The notes below the pieces were generated by a model. The model made no database searches, was not told the origin of the DNA, and worked only from the letters and a program-made list of their open reading frames with translations. A DNA stretch of 64,000 nucleotides, from contig NZ_MJAP01000001.1 in assembly GCF_001884735.1 (NCBI RefSeq), positions 62,001 to 126,000 on the forward strand, written 5' to 3'. The stretch is from Natronohydrobacter thiooxidans. GTDB lineage: Bacteria; Pseudomonadota; Alphaproteobacteria; Rhodobacterales; Rhodobacteraceae. Positions within the stretch are counted from its first letter, which is position 1. The number at the start of each line of letters is the position of its first letter. Both the position numbers and the translations under genes were made by a program. Of this stretch, positions 30,101-38,302 are shown piece by piece.

Positions 30101-30456
30101 AACACGCCCACCGGGCCGGGAAAGCCGCGCGGCGGATGGCCTGCGTTTTCAAACGCCTCCCATGCCACCTCAAGGAACTGGCGATGCTGCGGGTCAAGGA
30201 TCGCGGCCTCTTTCGGCGAAAAGCCGAAGGCCTCGGGGTCGAACTCGGCAAACCCGTCCAAGGGCGCGGCATAGGGGACGTAATTCGCCGCCCGCATCTT
30301 CGCCGGGCTTTCGCCTGCCGCCAGCAATTCGGCCTCGGTCAACTGCCTGATGGACGAGCGGCCTGCGCGCAGGTTCTCCCAGAAAGTAGCGACAGACTCC
30401 GCCCCCGGCAAATGCGCCGCCATCCCGATGATGGCGATATCCGTGTCTCGGCTCAT
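24151..30456 (-). CDS. Type I polyketide synthase, single module KS-AT-KR-DH-ACP-TE
   Basis: 2101 residues. The ketosynthase (~5-430) has Cys178 (TACSTSL), His313 (ECHGTGT) and His352 (NIGHLDTAAG), so it is intact. The acyltransferase (~525-830) has Ser623 in GHSMGE. Its IAAHS motif is neither the classic malonyl HAFH nor the methylmalonyl YASH, so the extender is uncertain. The ketoreductase (~1135-1340) has the Rossmann LITGGFGGIG and catalytic Ser1290, Tyr1303 and Asn1307; Asp1248 in IHAAGHIADAPL suggests B-type. A dehydratase-like double hot-dog (~1380-1630) has His1389 (DEHRTKDGAAVLPGTG) and Asp1556 (HPALMDLATG). The carrier has Ser1768 (DLGGHSL). The thioesterase has Ser1914 (GFSGGG), Asp1941 and His2070 (PGDHDSM). 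There is no loading domain, so it should extend the NRPS product and release it. Confidence 0.93.
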   Translation of the reverse strand: MSRDTDIAIIGMAAHLPGAESVATFWENLRAGRSSIRQLTEAELLAAGESPAKMRAANYVPYAAPLDGFAEFDPEAFGFSPKEAAILDPQHRQFLEVAWEAFENAGHPPRGFPGPVGVFAGCGMGSYFYFNICSNPHLVEDVGMFLLRHTGNDKDFLSTRVSHIFDLHGPSVNVQTACSTSLVAVHYAVQALLTGECDMALAGGVTIELPQGRGYLFKENEILSPDGECHAFDHRAQGTVFGSGAGAVVLRRLEDALADGDQIFAVIKGSAINNDGAQKAGYLAPSVEGQAKAVAEAHMVAGVEAETISYIECHGTGTYLGDPIEVAALTQAFDSEKRGFCRIGSVKTNIGHLDTAAGVASLIKVASALHHRELPPSLGYEAPNPAIDFEHSPFLVNDRLTPWQGDGPLRAGVNSLGVGGTNAHVVLEEAPAVAASEESDWPFQILTLSAKSKAALNDAARNLAAHLAAHPDQPLADVAYTLKEGRMAFDQRRVVVAESHEEAAQLLTEDAPRRVFSHTALDQPDIAFMFPGGGAQYAGMARELYETEPVFAEWMDRGLAYLEPKLDYDIRALWLPEPGQEAAAEAALKRPSVQLPLILITEVALAQMFIGWGVSPAVLVGHSMGENTAACLAGVMSFEDCIGLVLLRGQLFDTVPAGGMLSVPLSLDALQPYLGDDHDIASLNAPELTVISGPQAALEGLEAALRADEITPQRVAIDIAAHSRMLEPILERFRAYLRSIPLQAPQIPIISNRTGVELTPEQAMDPEYWVQHLRNTVRFGDCVQTLSTRKNRIYIEMGPGKALSSLARMHGAVPGQQVLSALRHPEEEIADDLYHLVVLARIWALGGTFDWGQIWGEARRRRVSLPTYPFQRQRFFIEPGQAAQADAPMLERLEDTRDWGTRLGWKPAYADCDLDVTRDLGTLSDTWLIFADETGIAAPVIAALRAAGQRVVELRAGDTFARKSDGLYTLAPEHGRDAYARLIAELVAAGIAPTRIAHFWLVTGRESFRPGSSFLHRNIEQGFYSLLFLAQAMQSESLPLPVHMTIVTNGAQALEGEALRHPEKAMIAGPARVGPREMPGLTCATLDIDASADTTALLEELCATPGNGTALIRKGKRYAQVLRALRLDARLPEMPQGAHWLITGGFGGIGLTLAEELITRFGAKITLLARTPLPARADWAAWQADHGPQEATTRRIMAIERLEALGGQIHVAVADVCNIDEMRAALTGAEAALGKPYGLIHAAGHIADAPLLAKSTGDIEEVFAPKLHGLQVIDALLPDGALQAMVLFASTSTLTAPVGQVDYVAANEYLNAFARSRVGGRTKVIALNWGIWAEAGMAAEAMAVRLGTTPSAPMTPCAMPLYDEMGFDPKGNRRLVKHITPADWIVDEHRTKDGAAVLPGTGVLDLAAQALRAQGEMGAFEIRDLYFFRALSVPGPREIRATLARTAEGYDFALRSDVMQGGAKGFVLNAQAQLGLIRDAAPAALDLGAIAARMGSPREGQGLTSPQEAHLNFGPRWRVLTRMAFGQGEGLAQLSLPAPYRGDLDAGHVLHPALMDLATGWAMELIPSYQGAHLWVPLSYGRLRVWGDLPGEVFSHVRLRPEPEPGFASFDITLAAPDGTVVAEITRFTIKRLEAGGFADAPPIRASELERDGPAQSTTLSPAEERLRDMLALGITPREGGEAFLRALASGVSPVVVSSIDPRALIAQVESESTRAGGDTKFERPDLGTDYVAPRNDVERMLAGFWAELLGIEQIGVEDNFFDLGGHSLIAVRLFAQVKKAFGVEFPISVLFEAPTISACAAMVAEVTGASLDGGAEVHEMPKRRRFTHLVPMHEGEGGPETPFFLVAGMFGNVLNLRHLATLLGRERPFYGLQARGLFGGEAPHDRIEDAARDYIAEMQQVQPHGPYLLGGFSGGGITAYEIARQLEAAGETVEMVVLLDTPLPARPSLTRQDKALIKLAEFRRKGPGYALEWWRARKEWQAHLAQGPAADSADAFHNAAIEAAFRQAVGAYKVQPWDGNLILFRPPLDKHWQVSGGAWVSAGKEYVFDDNEWRQFAPKLQVFEVPGDHDSMVLEPNVRALAAKLRTLMRAAPRRQEAAE

Positions 30457-31943
30457 GATTTTGCGTCCTGAAACTGTCGTGCAGAAAGGTTTTTGATCCG
30501 TGCGCCCGACAACAGCCCGTCACGCGGTAGAGTGTCGAAGCGGCGCGCGCGTGTATCGCGCAAGCGGGCGCGTTGCAACTCGGCATGGCCCAGCAATGCC
30601 CCCGCCAGCAGCCATGTCAGCGGCACAAGTGTGGCATTGGGCAGCAAATCGACCAGATTGGCCCCCAGCAGCAGCGCACAGACACCGACCGGCAGCGGCA
30701 CCTGCGCCGCCGGGACGCGCCGATAGGCCCAGTAGAGCGCAAAGAGCGGCAGGCAGAGCAACCCGAATGTGCCCAGATAGCCCAGCCAGCCATATTGCCC
30801 GATCACGATCACCCACATGCCGTCCGAGATGGTCACGATCTCGCCCGACATCGGATCGCGGATCAGGTTGCGGCCCCAACCGCCCCAGCCGACCAGCGGC
30901 TTTTCCCAGGCATGGGCCAGCAGCAGATCCTCGTTGTCAAAGCGGAATTCCAGCGATTGCGCGCGCTCGGGGCGGGTCTGGTACAGATATTCGACAAAGG
31001 CCCCGGTCGGCACCAGCCCGGCCCCGCGCAAGAGCGGATAGATCATCGTCACAGCCGCCAGCGCCGCCGCCACGCGCAGATGCATCTTGGCGCTGAACAC
31101 CAGCACCAGCGGCGCAAGTGCCAAGAGGATCATGCGCGGCCCCATGCTTTTGCACAGCCACACAATGACCACCAGATAAAGCGCGATCAGCACCTTTTTG
31201 GTGCGCTCCTGCGGAAGTGCCTCGCGCGCGAAATAGAGCGCCGAGACCGCACAAAGCACGGCGAAGAAGGCCACCCACAGCCCATGCGGCATGAACACGA
31301 TGGGCCGGAAGCCACCTTCGCGGATCATCTGGCCGAAATCATGCTGGAAGAAGCCATAGACCCAGGTGTGAAGCTGCGGGCTGACGCGCATCTCGAACAG
31401 CATCGGCAGCGAATAGATCAGCCCGGCAATGACCAGCGCGCGCATCAGCTCGACCAGCGCGGCCTCTGAGGCCAGCAGCTTGCGCGCCATGAAGAAGGGC
31501 AGCACCAGAATGAGCGACCGCACCAGCGCCGAGACGGAATCGTAGATCCGCATCCCCGGCAGGACGGTTTCCTGCTCGATCACGATCCGCAGCCGACCCA
31601 TGTCGATCCCGCCGAAATGCAGCGCGTCACTATTGGCAAAGACCGAGGCCACAGGTGACAGGACCAGCAAGCCGGTCAGGATCTTGCCGAAAGTCCCCTC
31701 GGGCAGGAAGGAAAAGCGCATCTGCAGCAGCATCACGCAGACCGCAAAGGCGGTCAGATTCGGGATCGAGGATTTGTCGAAGGCCGGGATCATCGGCAGG
31801 TTGAACTCGGTCGCTTCCGGCAACAGCATGTAGCCGCCCAGAATTGCCCAGATGAAGGCGCGCTCGGGCGGCATCTTGCGGAACATCCACAGAATCGCAA
31901 CCGGCCAGAGCAGAAGCACCAGATAGGCAATCGGGTTTGGCAT
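30453..31943 (-). CDS. O-antigen ligase/polymerase-like membrane protein (Wzy/WaaL superfamily)
   Basis: 496 residues with roughly ten to twelve hydrophobic helices (e.g. YLVLLLWPVAILWMF at the N-terminus, LILVLPFFMARKLL, VLIALYLVVIVWLCKS). A large loop before the last helices contains EDLLLAHAWEKPLVGWGGWGRN, the polar periplasmic loop typical of O-antigen ligases and polymerases of the Wzy_C group. Such proteins polymerise lipid-linked repeat units or transfer glycans to a lipid or protein acceptor in the periplasm. It sits 17 bases after the co-polymerase gene and overlaps the PKS start by 4 bases. Polymerase and ligase cannot be distinguished from sequence alone. Confidence 0.8.
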   Translation of the reverse strand: MPNPIAYLVLLLWPVAILWMFRKMPPERAFIWAILGGYMLLPEATEFNLPMIPAFDKSSIPNLTAFAVCVMLLQMRFSFLPEGTFGKILTGLLVLSPVASVFANSDALHFGGIDMGRLRIVIEQETVLPGMRIYDSVSALVRSLILVLPFFMARKLLASEAALVELMRALVIAGLIYSLPMLFEMRVSPQLHTWVYGFFQHDFGQMIREGGFRPIVFMPHGLWVAFFAVLCAVSALYFAREALPQERTKKVLIALYLVVIVWLCKSMGPRMILLALAPLVLVFSAKMHLRVAAALAAVTMIYPLLRGAGLVPTGAFVEYLYQTRPERAQSLEFRFDNEDLLLAHAWEKPLVGWGGWGRNLIRDPMSGEIVTISDGMWVIVIGQYGWLGYLGTFGLLCLPLFALYWAYRRVPAAQVPLPVGVCALLLGANLVDLLPNATLVPLTWLLAGALLGHAELQRARLRDTRARRFDTLPRDGLLSGARIKNLSARQFQDAKS

Positions 31944-31960
31944 GAGTGGCGCGCCCCCCG

Positions 31961-33244
31961 CTACAATGCCTGCTGCGACAACAGGATCGCCGCGAGCGCC
32001 AGAATGAACAGGCAGGCCCCGGCGATCCAGCCCAGCCAGATTTTCCGCCGCTCGCCCGGCATGACCAGTTCCGGCAGCACCAGAACCGGGCGCATGCCCA
32101 GTTCACGCTCGACCTGCCGCGCGCTGCGCAGGGCCGGACGCAACAGCTCCAGCGCGAAGGCCCCGATCACCCCGAGGATCACCCCGGCAGCCGCGCCCAT
32201 CATCACCGTGCGCTTTTTCGAGCGCGAAATCGGATATTCGGGAACCGTGGCTTCCTCGACCAGCTCGAATGTAGCGCTTTGCGAATCCGCTTCCAGCCGC
32301 AAGGCCGCCTCGGCGGCAGAGACCTGCCCCGAGATCTCGCGCAGCCGGTCCTGCAGCCGCGCCTCGCGCTCGGTCAGGATCGCGAGTTCCCGCTCGGCCT
32401 GCGCGACGCGTTGGAAAAAGGGCTCGAACTCGGCCTGCTGCGCGAGCAGCCGCTGCAACTCGGCATTGCGCACGGCGATCAGATCGCGCAACTGCGCCTG
32501 CCGCCGCTGCGAGGTATTCTGCTCCACAAGCGTCGAAAGTTCCGATTCGGCCGCCGTGATATCGCGCCGCGCGTCCTGAATATCGCTGACGATCTGGCTC
32601 AGTTCGGTGCGGCGCACATCGGCGTTGAAGGACATCACATCGTAATTCTGCGCCATGAACAGGCGCGATTCTTCCTGCAATGCCCGCAATTCGGTATTCA
32701 GCCGCGTCTGTTCGGTCTGCAGGAATTGCAGCGTCTGACGCGCCCGCGCGGTGCGCCCCGCGCCGGTTTCGGCAATGACCATTTCAGCCAGTTCATTGGC
32801 GATCGCCGCCGATTTCGGCCCGGTATCCGCCCGCGCCATGATGATCATCGACGCGAGCGAGCCATCCGAGCCGAACCCCACAGTCACAGCCGCCTGCGAC
32901 ATCAGCGTGATCGAGGCGCGCATCAGATCCGCACGCTCCTGCGCCGGTCGCCCGAGGAACATCTCGTAATCATCCGCCAGACGCAGCATCGTCTCGCGCG
33001 AGGTCAGGCGTTGCTCGATCAGCTGCATCAGCCGCGCTGCATTGCCGCCCGAGGCATTGCCCACCGCCGTATCGGCCACTGCCTCGACCCGCGTCGAGAG
33101 CACCGAAACCGCCTGAAAGACCGGGGCGCTGCGCAGCGCGACCAGCACACTTAGAAGCAGGGCCACGCCCAGCGCCAGCACGATCAGCGCCATGCGGCGG
33201 CGCAGGAAATCGCGCAATTCCTGAAAGGACTGGATCGGACCCAT
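31961..33244 (-). CDS. Polysaccharide co-polymerase / chain-length determinant (Wzz/GumC family)
   Basis: 427 residues. It has an N-terminal transmembrane helix (ALIVLALGVALLLSVLVAL, ~18-38) and a periplasmic alpha-beta base. A long coiled coil of ~150 residues follows (RTARARQTLQFLQTEQTRLNTELRALQEES ... AERELAILTEREARLQDRLREISGQ). Then come the proline-containing VPEYPISRSKKRTVMMGAAAGVILGVIGAF with a second helix, and a final third hydrophobic segment (LGWIAGACLFILALAAILL). The protein regulates polymer length and normally pairs with a BY-kinase, whose degenerate homologue is encoded 33 bases upstream. Confidence 0.9.
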   Translation of the reverse strand: MGPIQSFQELRDFLRRRMALIVLALGVALLLSVLVALRSAPVFQAVSVLSTRVEAVADTAVGNASGGNAARLMQLIEQRLTSRETMLRLADDYEMFLGRPAQERADLMRASITLMSQAAVTVGFGSDGSLASMIIMARADTGPKSAAIANELAEMVIAETGAGRTARARQTLQFLQTEQTRLNTELRALQEESRLFMAQNYDVMSFNADVRRTELSQIVSDIQDARRDITAAESELSTLVEQNTSQRRQAQLRDLIAVRNAELQRLLAQQAEFEPFFQRVAQAERELAILTEREARLQDRLREISGQVSAAEAALRLEADSQSATFELVEEATVPEYPISRSKKRTVMMGAAAGVILGVIGAFALELLRPALRSARQVERELGMRPVLVLPELVMPGERRKIWLGWIAGACLFILALAAILLSQQAL

Positions 33245-33277
33245 CTTGACGTTTCTCTCGCTTCCGCTCGGGCAGGT

Positions 33278-34138
33278 TCAGATCTGCTCACTGCCACTGT
33301 AATTGTTCAGGATTACCCCCAGAAATTCGGTCTGCCCGCTCAGCAATCTTTCGCAGGCCAGCATCTCCTCGGCGCGGGTGCGGCGGCTGTCGGCGATCAG
33401 CAGCACCGCATCAAGCTGACTGCACATGCTCAGCGCCAGATCGCCCTGCAAAAGCGGGGGCAGGTCGCAGATGATCATGTCAGGCGCATAGTGATCGGTG
33501 AGTTCGGCCAGCGTCTCGGCCAGATCATCCACTGAGAACCCCCAGCCGCCCGGCAGTTCGGCCCCGGCCTGCCCGAAGCCCAGCGCCACTGTATCCGTCA
33601 GCCGCTGCAGACAGGCTTCCGGCGCGGCGTCACCCTGCAACAGATCAAGGACGGACGCAGCCGGTGCCAGCTCGAAATAGCGCTGCAGCGCGGGCGCGGC
33701 CGGGTTCAGATCCAAACCGATCCCCCGCAGACCGCCCCGTCGCGCGAGCGCGGAAATCAGCCCCGCCGCCACGAAAGAGGCGCCCGCACCCGCAGCAGGG
33801 GCCGAAATGCCCAGTGTGATCAGATTGCGCTGGCGGAAATTCTGGACAAGCTGCGTGCGCAGCAGATCGAAACGGGACATCACGTCCCGGTCATGCGCCA
33901 GGGCGTTGAACTGGCGGGTTTTGCGGTCATGATCCTGATCCGGCACGCCGCGCGGTAGCGCCTGCCAATTGGCATCGATCACGCTCTGGCGCTGCGCCGA
34001 GCGGCCTCGGGTCTGACCGGCGCGACGCAATTCGCGATGCCCCGACAGCGCGAGCGAACGGCGCGCCAAAGCGGCCTCGCCCGCCGGGGCGGGCGGGGCA
34101 TGGCTCATCAGCTTTTCCAGACGCCGCGTGTCAACCAT
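33278..34138 (-). CDS. BY-kinase/CpsD-like protein with degenerate P-loop
   Basis: 286 residues. The C-terminal ~190 residues have the fold order of bacterial tyrosine kinases: LITLGISAPAAGAGASF in the Walker A place, GIGLDLNPAAPALQRYF in the Walker A' place and DMIICDLPPLL as Walker B. The Walker A segment reads GAGAS where GxGKS/T is expected, so the nucleotide-binding lysine is missing. There is also no C-terminal tyrosine cluster (one Tyr in NNYSGSEQI). ATP hydrolysis and autophosphorylation are therefore doubtful; a structural or regulatory partner of the co-polymerase is more likely. The N-terminal ~95 residues are basic and unrecognised. It is the first gene of the operon, with a ~170-base leader region upstream that is AT-richer than its surroundings (a possible GATAAT -10 at 34198-34203, weak -35). 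Confidence 0.8.
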   Translation of the reverse strand: MVDTRRLEKLMSHAPPAPAGEAALARRSLALSGHRELRRAGQTRGRSAQRQSVIDANWQALPRGVPDQDHDRKTRQFNALAHDRDVMSRFDLLRTQLVQNFRQRNLITLGISAPAAGAGASFVAAGLISALARRGGLRGIGLDLNPAAPALQRYFELAPAASVLDLLQGDAAPEACLQRLTDTVALGFGQAGAELPGGWGFSVDDLAETLAELTDHYAPDMIICDLPPLLQGDLALSMCSQLDAVLLIADSRRTRAEEMLACERLLSGQTEFLGVILNNYSGSEQI

Positions 34139-34308
34139 CTCTAGACCTGATTCCAAATATCGGCCGAAAACAGGTAATTGTTTCCAGCGCACAATCTATT
34201 ATCAGATTTTTAAGCGGTTTGACGACGACTTTAAGGCAAAACCAAGGCAGCGTTCTGTCACGTTACCTTGTGATGCCCTCCAGCGCCCGGCAAGGGCGCA
34301 GGGGGGGA

Positions 34309-34914
34309 TCAGCGACGGCGCGCCGTGGTTTCGGCGGTGATGTTGAACAACCGCGCTGAAAGATTGCCGCCGAAGGTCAGTTCACCCAGAATCACGGTGG
34401 TTTCCGCCCCGGTATCGTCGCGGATCACCCATTGGCGCAGCTCGGTCGGATTGGCCGAAAAGATCAGCCGGATCGAGCCATATTGCGGATTCTCCGGATC
34501 CTGCGCCACCACAGTCGTGGTGGTGCCGTCATCAGTATGGCCGACAATCATGCGCCGGTTCGAGAAATCGACATTCTGTTCCAGAATCAGGTTCAGCGGC
34601 GTCTGGCGCAGCGGATACTGGTTCGGCCCCTGATTGGAACGACCGTCAAACACCGCGACCTGTCCGCCGCCGGCCATGACCAGCGACTGTTCCGGCGGGT
34701 TATATTCAAAGCGCACACGGCCGGGCCTGCGCATGAACATGCGCCCGGTCGAGATGCTCCCATCCGGGTTGATCTGGGTGAAATCCGCCTGCGCCGTGGA
34801 GAAGCTGTTGAAATAGCGTGACAGCTCGTTCAGCGGGATCCGCTGGGCGAAGGCGGGGGAGGCCAGCGCGAAGGCGGGCAGCGACAACAGAAGGGTACGG
34901 CGTGAAATACTCAT
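34309..34914 (-). CDS. lolA: Outer-membrane lipoprotein carrier protein LolA
   Basis: 201 residues. A signal peptide (MSISRRTLLLSLPAFALASPAFA) precedes the LolA fold: LNELSRYFNSFSTAQADFTQINPDGSISTGRMFMRRPGRVRFEYNPPEQSLVMAGGGQVAVFD, then YPLRQTPLNLILEQNVDFS. LolA shuttles lipoproteins from LolCDE across the periplasm to the outer membrane. The ATG at 34914 was chosen because it starts the signal peptide; an upstream in-frame extension is not export-like. It lies ~115 bases after ftsK on the same strand. Confidence 0.9.
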   Translation of the reverse strand: MSISRRTLLLSLPAFALASPAFAQRIPLNELSRYFNSFSTAQADFTQINPDGSISTGRMFMRRPGRVRFEYNPPEQSLVMAGGGQVAVFDGRSNQGPNQYPLRQTPLNLILEQNVDFSNRRMIVGHTDDGTTTTVVAQDPENPQYGSIRLIFSANPTELRQWVIRDDTGAETTVILGELTFGGNLSARLFNITAETTARRR

Positions 34915-35002
34915 ACCGGTTACATAGCGGTTTCTCGGAACTTCGGAAGACAGGATCTGCTCACGCAGGCAACACAAGGCAGAGAGTTGCCGAGATCTGC
35001 GC

Positions 35003-35032
35003 GTAGGGTGCGTGCTACAGCACGCACCTTAC
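35003..35032. repeat. Long near-perfect inverted repeat over the ftsK stop codon
   Basis: Arms of 14 bases (35003-35016 and 35019-35032; GGGTGCGTGCT pairing with AGCACGCACC) with one mismatch and a two-base centre. It overlaps the ftsK TAA. No T-run follows on the minus strand, so it is not a canonical terminator; it may be a REP-like palindrome or a protein-binding site. Confidence 0.55.
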
Positions 35033-38000
35033 CCCTGCTCCGGCACCAGAATCTCGCGCTTGCCGACATGGTTGGCGGGCGTGACCAGCCCTTCCTCTTC
35101 CATCTGCTCGACCAGACGCGCGGCCTTGTTATAGCCGATGCCGAGCTTGCGCTGAATATAGCTGGTCGAACATTTGCGGTCCTGAATGACGACTTGCACC
35201 GCCTGATCGTAAAGCGCATCCTCGCCCGTGGTGTTGCCGCCCAGACCCAGCACCGCGTCGATATCGGCCTCGCGCTCCTGTTCCGGCCCGTCCACCACGC
35301 CCGATTTGTAATCCGGCGGCCCGAAGCTCTTGAGGTGATTGACCACCTCCTCCACTTCCTCATCGCTGACAAAGGGGCCATGGATACGGCTCACGCGCCC
35401 GCCGCCCGCCATATAGAGCATGTCGCCCATGCCCAGAAGCTGCTCGGCCCCCTGCTCGCCCAGAATGGTCCGCGAGTCGATTTTCGATGTGACCTGAAAC
35501 GAAATCCGCGTCGGGAAATTCGCCTTGATCGTGCCGGTGATCACATCGACCGAAGGTCGCTGCGTCGCCATGATCAGATGGATGCCAGACGCCCGCGCCA
35601 TCTGCGCCAGACGCTGGATACAGGCTTCGATCTCCTTGCCCGCGACCATCATCAGATCGGCCATCTCATCGACCACCACCACGATGAAGGGCAGCAGCTC
35701 GGGCGCGAATTCTTCCGATTCGAAAACCGGATCGCCGGTTTCATCGTCAAACCCGGTCTGGATCGTGCGCTTGAACATCTCGCCGCGCTCCAGCGCCTCG
35801 CGCACGCGGCCATTATAGCCCTCGATATTGCGCACGCCCATCTTGGACATCTTGCGATAACGTTCCTCCATCTCGCCCACGACCCATTTCAGCGCGACCA
35901 CGGCCTTTTTGGGGTCGGTCACAACCGGCGAGAGCAGATGCGGGATGCCGTCATAGACCGAAAGCTCCAGCATCTTGGGGTCGATCATGATCATCCGGCA
36001 TTCTTCGGGCGGCAGACGATAGAGAAGCGACAGAATCATCGTGTTGATCGCCACCGATTTCCCCGAACCGGTGGTCCCGGCGATCAGCAGATGCGGCATC
36101 TTCGCCAGATTGGCCACGATCGGCTCACCATCAATCGCCTTGCCCAGCGCCAAGGGCAGGCGCATGTTGCTGTCGCCATAATCGCGCGCCGAGAGGATCT
36201 CGCGCAGCACCACTTTCTCGCGGTGGATATTGGGCAGTTCGATCCCGATGATCGAGCGGCCCGGCACCGTCGAGACCCGCGCCGACAGGGCCGACATCGA
36301 GCGCGCGATATCATCGGCCAGTCCGATCACGCGGCTTGCCTTCAACCCCGGCGCCGGTTCCAGCTCATATTGCGTGACCACAGGGCCGGGCCGCACGCTG
36401 ACGATCTCGCCGCGCACGCCGTAATCATCCAGCACCGCTTCCAGCATGCGCGCATTCTCTTCCAGCGCCTCGTCGCCCAGCGTGTAGCGCTGCACATTCG
36501 AGGGGTTCTCCAGCAGCGACAGCGGCGGCAACTCAAAAACCGGGGCAGAGCGGGTCTCGAATTGCAGCGCGGGCTGCGCCTCGGCCTGCGCTTGCCGCGA
36601 GGGCATCACCTTGCGCGGCGCATTCGGCACCACGCGGCGCTGCAGCACATGCGCGCCGCGCTGCGGCTCGGGCGCGGGGTGCATATCCATGTCATCGGGC
36701 ACGAAATACCCGTCATCCTCGTCCCGCATGGGTGCCTGCGCGGTGGGCATAGCTGCGGCCAGAGGCGGCTCGACCCGCGGCGCGGGGGAAAGCGGGGCCT
36801 CTGTCGCCGGGCGGGTTGCCATCATCCAGTCCGGCATCGGCACCGCCACCAGCGGCGCGGCGGTCAGGCTGGCCTGAAACCCTGTCGGGGCCATGCTTGC
36901 CTGCGCCATCGCGGGCGGCGCCATATGCGGACCCCCGGCGGCAGGGCGCTGCGCGCGCAGCGGCGGCTCGGAGATCGGGAATTGCGCCCGGTTCATCTTG
37001 AGCACGGGTTTGGCGGATTTGCGGTGCCGGATCGCATCGGCAATCCGCGACTTGATCCGCGCATCCTCCGGCGGCTGCGCCTGCAGGGCCGTGGTGCTCA
37101 GCATCGGCTCGACCAGTTCATTGCGCAGATCAGGGGCCGCGGGCTCGGGCGCGCGCCCGCTCAGGGCCTTCAGTCTGGCCAGAAGCCCGCTGCCCTGCGC
37201 GCTGGCCGAATGATCGCCCATATCATGGCGCGGCGGCGCACTCAGCGGCCGGGGGGCCGCGACAGGGGCGGCAGGGGGCGGCGCGGCATAGCCCGGTTCG
37301 TCGATCTCATAGAGATCCTCGTCATATTCCGGGTGAAACTGCGCGACCCGCGCGTCATGGTTTGATGCCCGGATCACCGGCGGGCCACGCCGGACCGGCT
37401 CTGGCCGATAGGCGGGCGCGGGCTCCTGCTGCGGCGCGCGCGCGGCGCGCATCACCGGCTCGGGCTGGCCGTAATGGTTTCCGGCCCAAGGCTGTTCCTG
37501 TTCCTGCTCGTAATGCTGGGTCGCCTCATAGGCCTGCATCGCGCGCCGCTCGCGCGCGGCGGCATGGGCCGCGCGCCCGTCCTGCACCTTGCGCGCAACA
37601 ACCCCGCCCGCAACCCGCAGACCCTTGACGCCGCCGCCGACACCGCCGCGCAGCAGATGCCGGATGCCCGCATAGCACAGCACCATTCCCGCAGCGACAT
37701 AGCGCCCGTATTGCAGCAATTCGAACCGGTCCACGCCCAGCACGAAAGCCCAGATGGCAAGGGTGGCAAAGAGCATCGCTACTCCCATGAAGGTCACACC
37801 GGCCCCCGCGCTCATCGGCAGGGCATTCACGACCGCCGCCAGAACCGTGTCGCCGAAGATCCCGCCCAGCCCGTAGATCGTGTCCCAGCCCGCGCCGGGC
37901 ACGAGTGTCGCGCACCAGACTGCCGTGATCGCCAGCGCAATCGGCACAAAGACCGCCCGGCTCAGCGCCTGTTCATGCCCGCGCCCCAGAACCAGCCGCA

Positions 38001-38289
38001 GGCCCCAGCCACCGAAGAAGGCCACCAGCCCCCAGGAAGCGATGCCGATGATGATCATCAGGGGCGAGGCCATCGCCGCCCCGATCCGGCCCAGCGAGTT
38101 CTGCACCGGCATGTCGGTCGAGGCCATCCAGCTCGGATCACTCGGCGCATAGGATCCCAGCATCATCGCCAGGAGCACGGCAAGCGCCAGAAATCCGAGG
38201 CCCAGCAATTCCCGGCCCCGTTTCTGCAGCACCTGATTCAGATTGCTGTCCAGAAGCGGATCGCGCCCATGCGTGTTCCAAGATGCCAT
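35029..38289 (-). CDS. ftsK: DNA translocase FtsK
   Basis: 1086 residues. Four or five N-terminal membrane helices (~30-210) anchor it at the septum. A proline/alanine-rich linker (~210-560) follows. The motor has Walker [14 protein letters not shown], Walker [17 protein letters not shown] and the [25 protein letters not shown] segment. The C-terminal gamma winged helix ([42 protein letters not shown]) reads the polar KOPS sequences. It pumps chromosome ends to dif and activates XerCD, thematically linked to the ori-proximal parAB genes. The ATG at 38289 begins the conserved cytoplasmic leader. Confidence 0.96.
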   Translation of the reverse strand: MASWNTHGRDPLLDSNLNQVLQKRGRELLGLGFLALAVLLAMMLGSYAPSDPSWMASTDMPVQNSLGRIGAAMASPLMIIIGIASWGLVAFFGGWGLRLVLGRGHEQALSRAVFVPIALAITAVWCATLVPGAGWDTIYGLGGIFGDTVLAAVVNALPMSAGAGVTFMGVAMLFATLAIWAFVLGVDRFELLQYGRYVAAGMVLCYAGIRHLLRGGVGGGVKGLRVAGGVVARKVQDGRAAHAAARERRAMQAYEATQHYEQEQEQPWAGNHYGQPEPVMRAARAPQQEPAPAYRPEPVRRGPPVIRASNHDARVAQFHPEYDEDLYEIDEPGYAAPPPAAPVAAPRPLSAPPRHDMGDHSASAQGSGLLARLKALSGRAPEPAAPDLRNELVEPMLSTTALQAQPPEDARIKSRIADAIRHRKSAKPVLKMNRAQFPISEPPLRAQRPAAGGPHMAPPAMAQASMAPTGFQASLTAAPLVAVPMPDWMMATRPATEAPLSPAPRVEPPLAAAMPTAQAPMRDEDDGYFVPDDMDMHPAPEPQRGAHVLQRRVVPNAPRKVMPSRQAQAEAQPALQFETRSAPVFELPPLSLLENPSNVQRYTLGDEALEENARMLEAVLDDYGVRGEIVSVRPGPVVTQYELEPAPGLKASRVIGLADDIARSMSALSARVSTVPGRSIIGIELPNIHREKVVLREILSARDYGDSNMRLPLALGKAIDGEPIVANLAKMPHLLIAGTTGSGKSVAINTMILSLLYRLPPEECRMIMIDPKMLELSVYDGIPHLLSPVVTDPKKAVVALKWVVGEMEERYRKMSKMGVRNIEGYNGRVREALERGEMFKRTIQTGFDDETGDPVFESEEFAPELLPFIVVVVDEMADLMMVAGKEIEACIQRLAQMARASGIHLIMATQRPSVDVITGTIKANFPTRISFQVTSKIDSRTILGEQGAEQLLGMGDMLYMAGGGRVSRIHGPFVSDEEVEEVVNHLKSFGPPDYKSGVVDGPEQEREADIDAVLGLGGNTTGEDALYDQAVQVVIQDRKCSTSYIQRKLGIGYNKAARLVEQMEEEGLVTPANHVGKREILVPEQG

Positions 38290-38302
38290 CGAACTTGCCC
38301 CG

